Position numbers and translations under genes: made by a program. A stretch of 64,000 nucleotides of DNA from Syntrophotalea acetylenica (GTDB lineage: Bacteria; Desulfobacterota; Desulfuromonadia; Desulfuromonadales; Syntrophotaleaceae), in assembly GCF_001888165.1 (NCBI RefSeq), contig NZ_CP015455.1, positions 1,544,001 through 1,608,000 on the forward strand, given 5' to 3'. Shown in pieces: positions 37,099 to 45,958 of this stretch. The notes below the pieces were generated by a model. It was not told the DNA's origin, ran no database searches, and worked only from the letters and a program-made list of their open reading frames with translations. Within the stretch, counting starts at the first letter, position 1. The number at the start of each line of letters is the position of its first letter.

Positions 37099-38090
37099 GG
37101 CAGATTCCGACAAAACAAGGTGTATTCCCGGAATTCCCTGCCATGATGGCCGCTCATCAGGCGTGATCGATTCGCCTCGTGCATAAGCGCGTGTATGCCC
37201 CTTCGAAACCCTTGGCGACAGGCCTGTTCGGTGACGGTCCCCAGCAACAGTGACCCGATGCCCCTGCCGCTCCATTCCGGCAAAACCGCCATCGATTTGA
37301 ATATCACCGTATCGGAGGGCACTCCCCGTCGGATACGCAGCATATCCGGAACCGCAAACAGGAACCCTACCGGCCTGTTCCCTGCTTCAGCGAACCAGAC
37401 CAGTTCAGGGACAATAAAAGGCTGGATGCAGGAATAGATTTTACAAAATTCATCACGGTCGACAGGCTTATAAAGAAAGTTGTGACGGAACCCATCGAGG
37501 GAGATCCGGTAGATCTTTTCCAGTTCCCCGGAATAGTCATCAAACTTCAGGGATCGCAGGCGCACCCCTTGCCTTTCCAGGTTTAATCGAAGCGTTTCGG
37601 TTTCAGGAACCGACCATCCGAGGTCGGGATCAAGATTGGAATAGTAACGGGCCAGGGGTCTGAAACCGGCATCGGAAAAGTAGCCTGGATAGGCATCCGG
37701 GTTGTCCGGTTCCATGAAAAATGGCGGTTCGGTGCCGCGTGCGGTAATGAAGCGATAGCGTCGCCAGGTGTTTCCATCAACGGGACCAACTGCCAGGGTG
37801 CATTGACATATCGACAGAATGCGGCAGCCTTCCTTAAGCAGCATTGCGGCAACTTCAGCATTTTGCGCTTCAAAGTGGCCAATCAGCCCCAGACGTTCTT
37901 CAGGATAAACTGGCGTGGCATGCCACCACAGGGAACATCGGCCCAGAAGCGTATCATCCCCCTCCCGTATTGCCAGGTGAGTATCGGGTTTGTGGAGCAT
38001 GAAGAGATCCGCGGAAAGTGCTTTGATCCCTTCAAGTCCAGCGAGGGCCTCCAGCTGTGCCAACGATGCAATCTTAAGCAGTTGCGCCAT
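37095..38090 (-). CDS. GNAT-family N-acyltransferase with a long unassigned N-terminal half
   Basis: A 331-residue protein whose C-terminal third is a GNAT fold: VIFKSMAVLPEWSGRGIGSLLL carries the acyl-CoA-binding motif A (R/QxxGxG). The first about 200 residues (HFEAQNAEVAAMLLKEG and GPVDGNTWRRYRF) look like a second, degenerate GNAT-like domain. I place the start at ATG 38090, behind GGGGAGGG; the frame extends further without a ribosome site. It probably acylates an amine produced by the pathway, possibly the group added by the BtaA-like enzyme. That is inference. Confidence 0.75.
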   Translation of the reverse strand: MAQLLKIASLAQLEALAGLEGIKALSADLFMLHKPDTHLAIREGDDTLLGRCSLWWHATPVYPEERLGLIGHFEAQNAEVAAMLLKEGCRILSICQCTLAVGPVDGNTWRRYRFITARGTEPPFFMEPDNPDAYPGYFSDAGFRPLARYYSNLDPDLGWSVPETETLRLNLERQGVRLRSLKFDDYSGELEKIYRISLDGFRHNFLYKPVDRDEFCKIYSCIQPFIVPELVWFAEAGNRPVGFLFAVPDMLRIRRGVPSDTVIFKSMAVLPEWSGRGIGSLLLGTVTEQACRQGFRRGIHALMHEANRSRLMSGHHGREFREYTLFCRNLP

Positions 38091-38133
38091 CTTGCCCTCC
38101 CCTTCGCAAGGTATTTTCTCCGGATGTTGCTTC

Positions 38134-39081
38134 TCAAAAACGTGCAAAATGAACAATCCATGGGGCAATCCCGAGTCCAAGATACAGTCCAATTGTCCAG
38201 ATGCCGGAAAAAACCTCCACTTGCCAGCCCCTGCCGGGTCTGGGAGCATGAACAAAAGCGCAGGCGAGCGTGATCGCGGATAAAAGCATACAGGCGAAAA
38301 ACACGCTCAAAGGTTTGACAAAGCGCAACAGGGCGGCACCTTGCAAAGCGCAACAGGCCGACAAAAACATCACCAACAACCATGCCGCAAGCGCTGCAGA
38401 TCGCCCCCATAAAAATGAATAGGTTTCCACCCCCTCTTCCTCATCGGCAGGTGCACGGATTTTGCGGCCGATTTCGATCACCATGCCGTTGAAGTAACTG
38501 GCGGCAAGAAACCACTCAAGCCCTGCAGGCGGAGCGACTCTCGCCACCAGCCAGTCGCAAGCCGTGGCATAGCCATCGAAAATCGGCAGGATTAGCATAT
38601 GGGAAAGCATGTAGGCGAGCGGCCGTTGTTTCAACCATGAACGGAGGAAAAATTCCTTGCTCATCAAAACCAGATAACCCCAGGCCGCTATCAACAGCAG
38701 CACCAGGGGGGGTTGCAACCAGAGAGATCCCGCCAGTTGCAGTGCAGCTGTTCCTGCCGCCAGCCAGCCCAACTCGCACAGAGTGATCAATCCCCGGGGA
38801 ACAGGCCGATAAGGCCGATAACGGGCATCTTCTTCGGCATCCTTGAATTCATCGGCAATGCGAAGCTGCAGGAAGAAAAACAGTGCTGTGACAAAGGCGA
38901 TGCCGGCCGCATCGGGGCGAAGGTTGTTCGCACCCCGCAAAAGTGCTGAATAACCCATGGCAGACAGGCTGAAGGCTAAAATAAGTGGACCATGGGCAAA
39001 GATCGGGAAGCGTTCCTGGAAATAAATCCACCATCGATGGCTCATGCCGTGCCTCTCTACCGGATCAAGAAATGACCTCAT
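38134..39081 (-). CDS. UbiA-family prenyltransferase
   Basis: A 315-residue integral membrane protein with about nine helices. The first acidic motif RIADEFKDAEEDARYRP and the second region EIGRKIRAPADEEEGVETYSFLWG match UbiA-type Mg2+/prenyl diphosphate sites. RPVPRG is also a family block. Such enzymes transfer a prenyl chain to an aromatic ring, a haem or a glycerol lipid. The acceptor here is unknown. The ATG at 39081 overlaps the stop of the dikinase gene by 4 nt, showing translational coupling. Confidence 0.83.
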   Translation of the reverse strand: MRSFLDPVERHGMSHRWWIYFQERFPIFAHGPLILAFSLSAMGYSALLRGANNLRPDAAGIAFVTALFFFLQLRIADEFKDAEEDARYRPYRPVPRGLITLCELGWLAAGTAALQLAGSLWLQPPLVLLLIAAWGYLVLMSKEFFLRSWLKQRPLAYMLSHMLILPIFDGYATACDWLVARVAPPAGLEWFLAASYFNGMVIEIGRKIRAPADEEEGVETYSFLWGRSAALAAWLLVMFLSACCALQGAALLRFVKPLSVFFACMLLSAITLACAFVHAPRPGRGWQVEVFSGIWTIGLYLGLGIAPWIVHFARF

Positions 39082-41804
39082 GGACCGGTTTGGCGCATCA
39101 GGGTGATCGTCCCGGTGCTCCCGTCGAGACGGACCCTGTCCCCGTCACGCAGTAATCTGGTCGCGTTTTTGACGCCGACAACCGCCGGGATGCCCATTTC
39201 CCGGGCAACAATGGCCGAATGCGAGAGAAGACTGCCCTTCTCAACGATCAGCCCACTGATGGATGGAAAGAGCACGATCCAGCCGGGATCGGTCTGTTGC
39301 GCCACCATGATTTCGCCATCGAGCCTGGTATCGGCGTCAGGTTTCCGGATAATGCGCACCGTGTTTTCAACAACACCCCGGCAACAGCCGAGCCCCTGCA
39401 GTTGTTCGGCGTTATCAACCTCATGCTGCCCACCGGCATAATCGCCGCCGCGATAAACCTCACCGTATGTCTCTATGTGGTCGTCGGGTGTTGCGGTAGC
39501 GTAGGATGCAAATATTTTTCGGCGAAGGTTCGCCAGCTGGCGCAGGTCTGGACAGGTCGAGGCTCCTTCTATATAGGACCAGATCTCCTCGACATCGAGG
39601 TAAAAAATGTCCTCCCTATCATCGAGAATCCCGGCCATCTGCCATTTTTGTCCGATGGCACGAAAAATCCTGCGCGTCACATCATAGGCCTGGCTGCGCG
39701 CAAACCGCTGGTTTTCACGGTTTCGGACGGCTGCCCTGGCATTTTTAAGAACCCAACGGTAGACAATGTGTTGCGGTACCATGCGAAAGCATTTTTTCCC
39801 CTGCAGACGCGTGCGCACAGCCTCTTCAGCCTGTTGGCGTATGTGCCTGTCCCGTTCCTTTCGCTTGCCGGAGTCGGGAATGCCGCAACGAAGATAATTT
39901 TGGAGAACAGTGATGCAGAAGGTGGGGTCGTCCTTGACCGGAATCGACTCCAGTTTCATCTCATCGATGGAGCGGACTCCGTAGTTTTCAAGGTAATCAC
40001 CGAATAGCCGAGCGAAGCCGGACAGGGACGGATCGGACTGCAGACGCCGCAAAATTTCAGAAGGCGGGTTTTCCAGGAAGGTTGCTTTCAGTTCCTTGTC
40101 GGCTTCGATTGTTGCCGCCAACTGGATCAGTCCGTCGGTGACTTCCGTACTCTTGATGCCTCCTTCGCCGCAGAGCAGATCATTGTACAGGCTACCGTTG
40201 GCATCCAATATCCATGCCGCCGTTAATTTTTGCAGCAGTCCGAAAAAAACCATGGCTTCAAAATCGTTGAGTATCGGCGCCTTCCAGTTCCAGAGTACCT
40301 TGTTTTCCAGTTCACGATAGATTTCCATCAGGCTGAAAACACTGAGTTCCTGAAAATTCTGGGAAGCATGTCGGCTATATAAGTGATCAAAAGAGGCATG
40401 GAAAGCACGAATTTTTCTACTCAGGGTAAAGTGATTGAGCAACATTCTGAACCCTGTCCACAGCATTTTTGGAAAATGCACCAGGTATTTTTTAACCAGG
40501 TTCCTGGATTCTTCTTCCGGAGAAAAAGAACTGATCACCTGAAGCCCCATCATCTGCTCCATGAAGGACTTGTTGTATTTATAGCCGGGCAACAAGCCAA
40601 TGAGGCGATACCAGTTCAAAAGATTGTAGTACACCCTGCCCTGGATAAAACCCAACATATTCGCAAAAATATGACGGTTCCGGAATGCGGTTCTGCTGCT
40701 GACCCCCATTATCCGGCAAAACTGCCAGTAAACCGCGAAATAGGCTTTGCGAATAAAGGAAAAAGTCAGCGGAGTGGTGATCCCGGAATAACTTTCAACA
40801 ATATTGGCGTTGTCCCAGATCCTTGGGTTGTCCCGCGACGGTTCGGCGGCAGCATCCTCCAGGGCGGTTACGGGTCGGGCCTGCAGCAGGTAAACAGTGT
40901 CTTTGCACACCGCAAATTCGATGTCCATCGGCCGGCCCGCGGTGGTTTGCACCCGAGTTGCAAGACGATAGAGTTTTTGCAGCCAAACATCATCCAAAGT
41001 TGCCTGAAAATGCCTGTCGTCGGCCAGATCAACCGTTTCGGTTCCTCCCGTTGCGTGGCAGGCTACCCGCTGCTGTTTCTCGGCCAGCGTTTGTCGCAGG
41101 CAGACGCCTCCCGCCCCGAGCACATAGGTATCGGCAGGAAGGGTTCCGGCAACCAGACCTTCTCCAAGCCCCCAAGTGCTGCAGACCAGCATTTCGTTAC
41201 GGTTGCCGTTGAGAGGATTCGCGGTGAAGATGACGCCGGACACATCCGGTTCGACCATTTGCTGTGCAACCACCGCGATTTGCAACGACCAGCAGTCAAG
41301 CCCGCTCTTTTGACGGTAAAACACGGCCCGCTCGTTGAAAAGGGAGGCCCAGCACCGGCGTAAAGCCTCGATGAACTGCGCAAAAGACAGCACATTCAGG
41401 AAACTGTCCATCTGACCCGCAAAGGAAAGATGCATGCTGTCCTCATCCGCCGCCGAGGATCTTACCGCGATCGGCACGCGGCCTTGCTCTGATACGGTGT
41501 CCCACACCGACCTGAGAACGTCCATGCCTTCTTCCGGGATCGAAAGGGCTCCGATATGTTCGTGCAAGGCGGCAGCTTTTGCTGAAATTTCGGGCTCTTC
41601 ATCACAGAGAAGAGCCTGCAATCCGGCATCCCGGGAACACAAATGTCGAAAAAACAGAGATGTGACCGTGGCCCAGACAGGTACGTCGACTCCAAGATTT
41701 CTGAGACGATGAAGGCCCATGGCCTTCCCCCCCAGAAGCATGACACTGTCGGTTTGTTCCTCGACCATATCCGTATTCCAAACAATGTAGGGCAATGTTT
41801 TCAT
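39078..41804 (-). CDS. PEP synthase/rifampin-phosphotransferase-like dikinase
   Basis: A 908-residue phosphotransferase. The N-terminal ATP-grasp domain shows GGKAMGLHRL, AVRSSAADEDS, SFAGQMDSFLNV, GVIFTANPLNG and MDIEFAV. The C-terminal swivelling domain has the catalytic His in GSLLSHSAIVAREMGIPAVVG. The protein ends just after this domain and lacks the PEP/pyruvate TIM barrel, so its layout is that of rifampin phosphotransferase: ATP domain, acceptor domain, His domain. It should transfer the ATP beta-phosphate to a hydroxyl of an unknown acceptor bound by the 400-residue middle region. Start ATG 41804 follows GGAG. Confidence 0.82.
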   Translation of the reverse strand: MKTLPYIVWNTDMVEEQTDSVMLLGGKAMGLHRLRNLGVDVPVWATVTSLFFRHLCSRDAGLQALLCDEEPEISAKAAALHEHIGALSIPEEGMDVLRSVWDTVSEQGRVPIAVRSSAADEDSMHLSFAGQMDSFLNVLSFAQFIEALRRCWASLFNERAVFYRQKSGLDCWSLQIAVVAQQMVEPDVSGVIFTANPLNGNRNEMLVCSTWGLGEGLVAGTLPADTYVLGAGGVCLRQTLAEKQQRVACHATGGTETVDLADDRHFQATLDDVWLQKLYRLATRVQTTAGRPMDIEFAVCKDTVYLLQARPVTALEDAAAEPSRDNPRIWDNANIVESYSGITTPLTFSFIRKAYFAVYWQFCRIMGVSSRTAFRNRHIFANMLGFIQGRVYYNLLNWYRLIGLLPGYKYNKSFMEQMMGLQVISSFSPEEESRNLVKKYLVHFPKMLWTGFRMLLNHFTLSRKIRAFHASFDHLYSRHASQNFQELSVFSLMEIYRELENKVLWNWKAPILNDFEAMVFFGLLQKLTAAWILDANGSLYNDLLCGEGGIKSTEVTDGLIQLAATIEADKELKATFLENPPSEILRRLQSDPSLSGFARLFGDYLENYGVRSIDEMKLESIPVKDDPTFCITVLQNYLRCGIPDSGKRKERDRHIRQQAEEAVRTRLQGKKCFRMVPQHIVYRWVLKNARAAVRNRENQRFARSQAYDVTRRIFRAIGQKWQMAGILDDREDIFYLDVEEIWSYIEGASTCPDLRQLANLRRKIFASYATATPDDHIETYGEVYRGGDYAGGQHEVDNAEQLQGLGCCRGVVENTVRIIRKPDADTRLDGEIMVAQQTDPGWIVLFPSISGLIVEKGSLLSHSAIVAREMGIPAVVGVKNATRLLRDGDRVRLDGSTGTITLMRQTGP

Positions 41805-41850
41805 AGTGATCGTTTCTCCAGAGATAAAAATCCAGACCACAGCCTCGTAC

Positions 41851-43221
41851 TCAGGAAGAAAACGCGAATTCCTGCAGCAGAAAAACAAGGGCGACGGCAA
41901 TCAGTGAGCATAAAAGGCGCACCCTCTGTCGTAATACAATTTGCAGGCCGAGACCCATTTTCTGGAAGAGGAAATGAAACAGACACAAGGCAAAACTTGT
42001 GGCACCAAACACGATAAACAGCGAAACAATAACAGCCTGGCCGTGGAAAAAAATGGGGATCAGGCAGACGCCAGCAACAGATAATCCGGCACAGCAAAGG
42101 ATCGACAGGGCGCGGTTTCTCGCCAGACAACGAAGCCACTCATCCTTGCAAGGCTTCAGAATTGCCAGGAAAAAGTAACCTATAATAGCCAGAGTCGTTG
42201 TTATCGAAGTCACATAGGGCAAAAAAAAGGTCAGCCTGGCGTGCAGGGCATTGGCGGCAAAGATCAGCAGAACCGGCAACAAGACGGCATAAAACAGGAA
42301 TTTAATCTGGTAACCGGTAATTCCCTCTGTCACCTTATCGACAAAATATGCCACCAGCCCATACAGCAGAATCTGCCCCAGCAATAAAGGCAGAAACCAT
42401 GTAACCCCAGCCAGGGTCCAGGCGGCATAATTGACCAGTATCATGCCGATCAAACCGGTGGTTTTAAACAGCTTGATCTTTGCTGTGAGGATCGCCGTGG
42501 CCACCATCATGGCGAGCAGGATTCCGATGTGATTCAGCATGGCCGGAAGGGGCTGTTTCATCATGTTTCCAAGAATGAAGAACGTCCCCAGGGGGACGAA
42601 GAAATTATCGCTGCCTGTTGGCGAAACAGCCTCGAAAGCGGTTATGAGGACAGCGATCACAAATGCCATCAGCACCGATTCAAGCCTGCCAGTCGGTGTC
42701 ATCAACAACAGGGAAATATGCACGCATAAAAAGGTGACGAAAAAAAAGACCGTGGAACCTTCCAGACTCTTGGTCACGCCCTCGACTTCATATCGTATCG
42801 ATCCATACCGGTCGCCTATCACCGCCGCAAGGGTATCTGAGACGGTCATCACCAGAATCGAAACGAAATACAAAATGGTTCTGGACTGACCGAGAAGGAA
42901 CAGAAGATAAACGGAGACGGGAAACAACATGGCACCATAGGATTTTCTTTCAATACCATGCACCGATCTCAGCAATCCCTTCATCTTTGCCAGGACGAGG
43001 ACCGCGGCAAAGCCTGTGGCAAGGCACAGGATGCTCCAGTGGGATTGAATATGGCGTGGAAAAGTCAACGCAGTGAGTCCGCCGGCAAAATGGATGAATT
43101 TTCTGGACAATTCGGGACAGGAAGGCTGCAAGTAACGGATAATTTCGCCGAGTGCAAAAATCAGTATGAAAATGCCGGCGTAGACAAGAGCGGCACCTAT
43201 TTCAAGATGCAATTCGTTCAA
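41851..43221 (-). CDS. Phytol/dolichol kinase-like membrane protein with a DUF92-like second half
   Basis: A 456-residue protein with about a dozen membrane helices. The first half carries phytol/dolichol kinase (VTE5/SEC59) marks: ELSRKFIHFAGGL, SDTLAAVIGDRYG and KSLEGSTVFF, the CTP-dependent kinase pattern. The second half (about 225-330: KTTGLIGMILVNYAAWTLAG) resembles DUF92, the family of phytyl-phosphate kinase VTE6, but the match is weak. It would phosphorylate a long-chain or isoprenoid alcohol in the inner membrane. The start is a TTG overlapping the preceding stop, with AGAGGG upstream. Confidence 0.7.
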   Translation of the reverse strand: MNELHLEIGAALVYAGIFILIFALGEIIRYLQPSCPELSRKFIHFAGGLTALTFPRHIQSHWSILCLATGFAAVLVLAKMKGLLRSVHGIERKSYGAMLFPVSVYLLFLLGQSRTILYFVSILVMTVSDTLAAVIGDRYGSIRYEVEGVTKSLEGSTVFFFVTFLCVHISLLLMTPTGRLESVLMAFVIAVLITAFEAVSPTGSDNFFVPLGTFFILGNMMKQPLPAMLNHIGILLAMMVATAILTAKIKLFKTTGLIGMILVNYAAWTLAGVTWFLPLLLGQILLYGLVAYFVDKVTEGITGYQIKFLFYAVLLPVLLIFAANALHARLTFFLPYVTSITTTLAIIGYFFLAILKPCKDEWLRCLARNRALSILCCAGLSVAGVCLIPIFFHGQAVIVSLFIVFGATSFALCLFHFLFQKMGLGLQIVLRQRVRLLCSLIAVALVFLLQEFAFSS

Positions 43222-44321
43222 AGAACCCTCTCGATCACAAGTGCCTTGTAAAAAAAGGCCTTGTCCTGTTTGAACAGGTCAGCAGCGAGATCTTCCAGTG
43301 TGGCGAGCCGGTTTTTCAATGCAAGGGGATTTTTTCTGTCTGCCAGCATGTTCCAGTAAACCACCCGGGTTCCTGGTTTCGAAGCGTCAATGACTTTTTG
43401 CAGCTCGGACACATATTCCGCATAGTTCATATATTCAAAAATATCCGAAAGGTTGAACCCGTCGAATCGAAGAGAAGCATGGGCACGCAGAGCTTCGAGA
43501 AGGTTCCCATGGAAGAGGATCAATCGGTCGAGATGGTCGCGGATTTTTTCAAAGTTTTCCTCGCGCAGGTAAAACGGCAGCGTTTTTCCGAAATTTCCGG
43601 TGAGTATGAATTCGAGATAAGGATTCTGATCCGTAGCCAATGCCGTCAGAGCATATTCGGCCCGTTCCAGAAGACGAGATGCGACATCCCCTTCGACATA
43701 GGTGAAAAATTCCGGATCCCGTCCGAGATACCCCATGATCTTGCGACTGAAAAAAATTCTGAAAAGCGCCCGCCACCGTCGATTATTCCACGTTTCCCGG
43801 TAAAAGGCATGACGTTGCGCCTCGCTTTTGTTTTGCATAAGATCGCAAACCACCTTCCTGCCGTGGATCATTGGCAAGACCATCTTTCTGAAAAGCCGGA
43901 AATACCTTTCGAATTTGCCGCAATGGATCATTCCCTTGGCGATGATCCCGGGGTTGGCATCCCAGAATTGTCTTGAGAGCGGAGAAAGCCGGCCCCGGAC
44001 CAGTCGGTAAGTCCTGTCCCTGGTAGTGCTTGGATTGACGCCAATAAATTGCAGAACTTCTTCATACGCCAGGCTCTGAAAAGCTGCCTTGCGCAATTCC
44101 AGACATGCCAGTTGCGTGGCGCTGATATCCACGGCAAGAACCATGGATGGCTTGGCGTGCAACAGGCTCAGGGTATTGTCACCGGCCGAAGCAATGGACA
44201 GATAGTCGCCTCCCTCCCGCACAGCCAGTGCCGGCAACAGGACATCGGCATCCTCCCAACAGTTGGCGTAACGGATGATGTCAAATCTCGCGCGCTGCTC
44301 TATGGTGTCGCGATCTTTCAT
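43218..44321 (-). CDS. DUF3419/BtaA-like S-adenosylmethionine:lipid 3-amino-3-carboxypropyltransferase
   Basis: A 367-residue protein of the DUF3419 family. Its best-known member, BtaA, moves the 3-amino-3-carboxypropyl group of SAM onto diacylglycerol to start betaine-lipid synthesis. Visible are IRYANCWEDADVLLPAL, the SAM-binding YLSIASAGDNTLSLL, VLAVDISATQLACLELRKAA and the C-terminal FNLSDIFEYM and GTRVVYWNML. No BtaB N-methyltransferase is adjacent, so the product may remain a free amino acid lipid or go to the GNAT enzyme. Start ATG 44321 was chosen over a TTG at 44372; neither has a good ribosome site. Confidence 0.82.
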   Translation of the reverse strand: MKDRDTIEQRARFDIIRYANCWEDADVLLPALAVREGGDYLSIASAGDNTLSLLHAKPSMVLAVDISATQLACLELRKAAFQSLAYEEVLQFIGVNPSTTRDRTYRLVRGRLSPLSRQFWDANPGIIAKGMIHCGKFERYFRLFRKMVLPMIHGRKVVCDLMQNKSEAQRHAFYRETWNNRRWRALFRIFFSRKIMGYLGRDPEFFTYVEGDVASRLLERAEYALTALATDQNPYLEFILTGNFGKTLPFYLREENFEKIRDHLDRLILFHGNLLEALRAHASLRFDGFNLSDIFEYMNYAEYVSELQKVIDASKPGTRVVYWNMLADRKNPLALKNRLATLEDLAADLFKQDKAFFYKALVIERVL

Positions 44322-44396
44322 GACATTTGCATGAAACCCCTTGATTCTGAAAACATTTGGATAAGGTGACAAACACTGATGCGCAATGCCGGGAGG

Positions 44397-45680
44397 TCAT
44401 TTTTTTGTTTTGCGGCCGTATTTTATGTGCGCCTGGGTAAATTGGCCGGACGATAAAGCACCCATGATGGAGATTTCTCCGGCAAGGGCGACGGCGGCGC
44501 AAATCTCGGCAAATTTTCTGGCCGAACCCGATCCTGTGCAACCAAGCATCGCAAGGCATTCTTTTTGGGTCGGAAGCCCGGTGCCCCCGCCGATGGTCCC
44601 GACGATGAGATTAGGCAGGGAGACCGAGATATACAAATCGCCATTATCGTCCAGGTCAAGTCGGGTAAGTCCGACTGAAGCTTCAGCAACACAAGCCGCG
44701 TCCTGACCACAAGCGATAAACATCGCCGCCAATCCGTTGGCGTAATGGCCCTGCACACCGATGGATCCTGTTTGAACGCCGCCAACAAAGGACATCTTCC
44801 AGTACTCCATCATCATCTCGGGCGTCGTATGCAGCATGCGTTTTATCAGGTTTCGGGGGATGACGGTTTCCGCAATGACTTTTTTCCCGCGGACCGACAA
44901 AAACGACAGCGCGGTGGCTTTCTTGTCGCCGGACATATTGCTTTCAACAAACCAGAGTTTGGGTTTGACAGGGCATTTTGCCACAATAAAACGGCATGCA
45001 GCTTCCGTGGCAATCGTCACCATGTTCTGGCCGGCGGCATCGCCGGTAGTGTATTCAAAATGAAGAAAGACATGGTTTCCTTCAAGGGTAACCTTCATGT
45101 CTTCCAAATGTCCGTGGGTCGTGGTTTTTTGTGCTTCTTCCCGCAAATTTTCAAAATGACGGATGACCCATACAATGAATTCCCCGGCCTGAATCAAATC
45201 GGCAAAGAGAAAGCCGGGCGCCCTCGAAACCCTTTCCGTCAGGCAAAAAGCCCTCACTCCGCCGCTGAGGCTCGCTATCTTGGCGCCACGATTATAGGAT
45301 GCGATCAAAGCCCCTTCGGACGTTGCCAAAGGGACGTAAAAATCCCCGTGTGCATGGACGCCGTTGATCCTCAGCGGACCAATGGCGCCGACCGGCAATT
45401 GCGCGATGCCGATATAGTTTTCGATGTGGCTTTGAAAAACGCCTGGATCCTCTACCCGTTTCCGTCCGGTAAGGTACTCGAATCTTATCCCCTGCCCTTC
45501 GAGGATTCTAAGCCTTGTTTCCTGTGAAGGCTGGTCCGCCACGGATTCCCTTGGCAAGCTTGGCGGCAGGGGAAACTCATCCACCGTTCGCATTTGAAGT
45601 TGTACGGCGAGTTCGCCGGGATCCTTTCCCTGAAGAACCGATTTTATGGCACTTTCTGAAAATTTCCTGGAAACAGTCAT
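44397..45680 (-). CDS. Class I-type hydroxymethylglutaryl-CoA reductase
   Basis: A 427-residue catalytic domain of HMG-CoA reductase, which reduces a thioester by four electrons to an alcohol (mevalonate from HMG-CoA). The signature blocks ENYIGIAQLPVGAIGPL, TSEGALIASYNRG, SGDKKATALSF, FIACGQDAACVAE and VGTIGGGTGLPTQ are present. They supply the catalytic Glu, Lys and Asp; the C-terminal His is in FTQAHIKYG. Bacteria of this group normally use the MEP pathway, so a lone class I-like enzyme is unexpected. GGAGAG stands before ATG 45680. It is the first gene of the seven-gene operon. Confidence 0.9.
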   Translation of the reverse strand: MTVSRKFSESAIKSVLQGKDPGELAVQLQMRTVDEFPLPPSLPRESVADQPSQETRLRILEGQGIRFEYLTGRKRVEDPGVFQSHIENYIGIAQLPVGAIGPLRINGVHAHGDFYVPLATSEGALIASYNRGAKIASLSGGVRAFCLTERVSRAPGFLFADLIQAGEFIVWVIRHFENLREEAQKTTTHGHLEDMKVTLEGNHVFLHFEYTTGDAAGQNMVTIATEAACRFIVAKCPVKPKLWFVESNMSGDKKATALSFLSVRGKKVIAETVIPRNLIKRMLHTTPEMMMEYWKMSFVGGVQTGSIGVQGHYANGLAAMFIACGQDAACVAEASVGLTRLDLDDNGDLYISVSLPNLIVGTIGGGTGLPTQKECLAMLGCTGSGSARKFAEICAAVALAGEISIMGALSSGQFTQAHIKYGRKTKK

Positions 45681-45783
45681 GGTCTCTCCTGTATGCGAAC
45701 CATTTATCTCACGTAAATATCGATATGTGGCTTTTGTCCCGCAAAAAGTGAAACACATTCCAACGCAATAGCTGGTTTTTTAC

Positions 45784-45811
45784 AACATAACAGGTCATAC
45801 CGATCAGGCAA
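45784..45811 (-). promoter_or_regulatory. Candidate promoter of the HMGR cluster
   Basis: On the minus strand, TTGCCT (45811-45806) is separated by 16 bp from TATGTT (45789-45784). About 100 bp of leader would precede the HMG-CoA reductase start. A weak-to-moderate match. Confidence 0.35.
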
Positions 45812-45832
45812 GGACGGTGGAGTCTCGATTAA

Positions 45833-45872
45833 AAAATTGCCGCAACCGGGTTGGGACGGTCGCGGCAATTTT
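45833..45872 (-). terminator. Intrinsic terminator downstream of mrp
   Basis: AAAATTGCCGC-GACC pairs with GGTTGCGGCAATTTT (one bulged or mismatched base), followed on the minus strand by T6. It ends the fdh-mrp transcription unit after the repeat element and before the HMGR promoter. Confidence 0.8.
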
Positions 45873-45925
45873 GCTGATACACGCATCGTTTATGAAATAT
45901 TTTGCGGCAGAGGATTGCTTAGCTA

Positions 45926-45954
45926 GTATCCATCCGGAAATTCCGGATGGATAC
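45926..45954. repeat. 29-bp perfect palindrome beside repeat copy 1
   Basis: GTATCCATCCGGAA, one base, TTCCGGATGGATAC. A nearly identical palindrome stands at the same distance (4 bp) before repeat copy 4. It may be part of a larger compound element. Confidence 0.8.
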
Positions 45955-45958
45955 AGCG

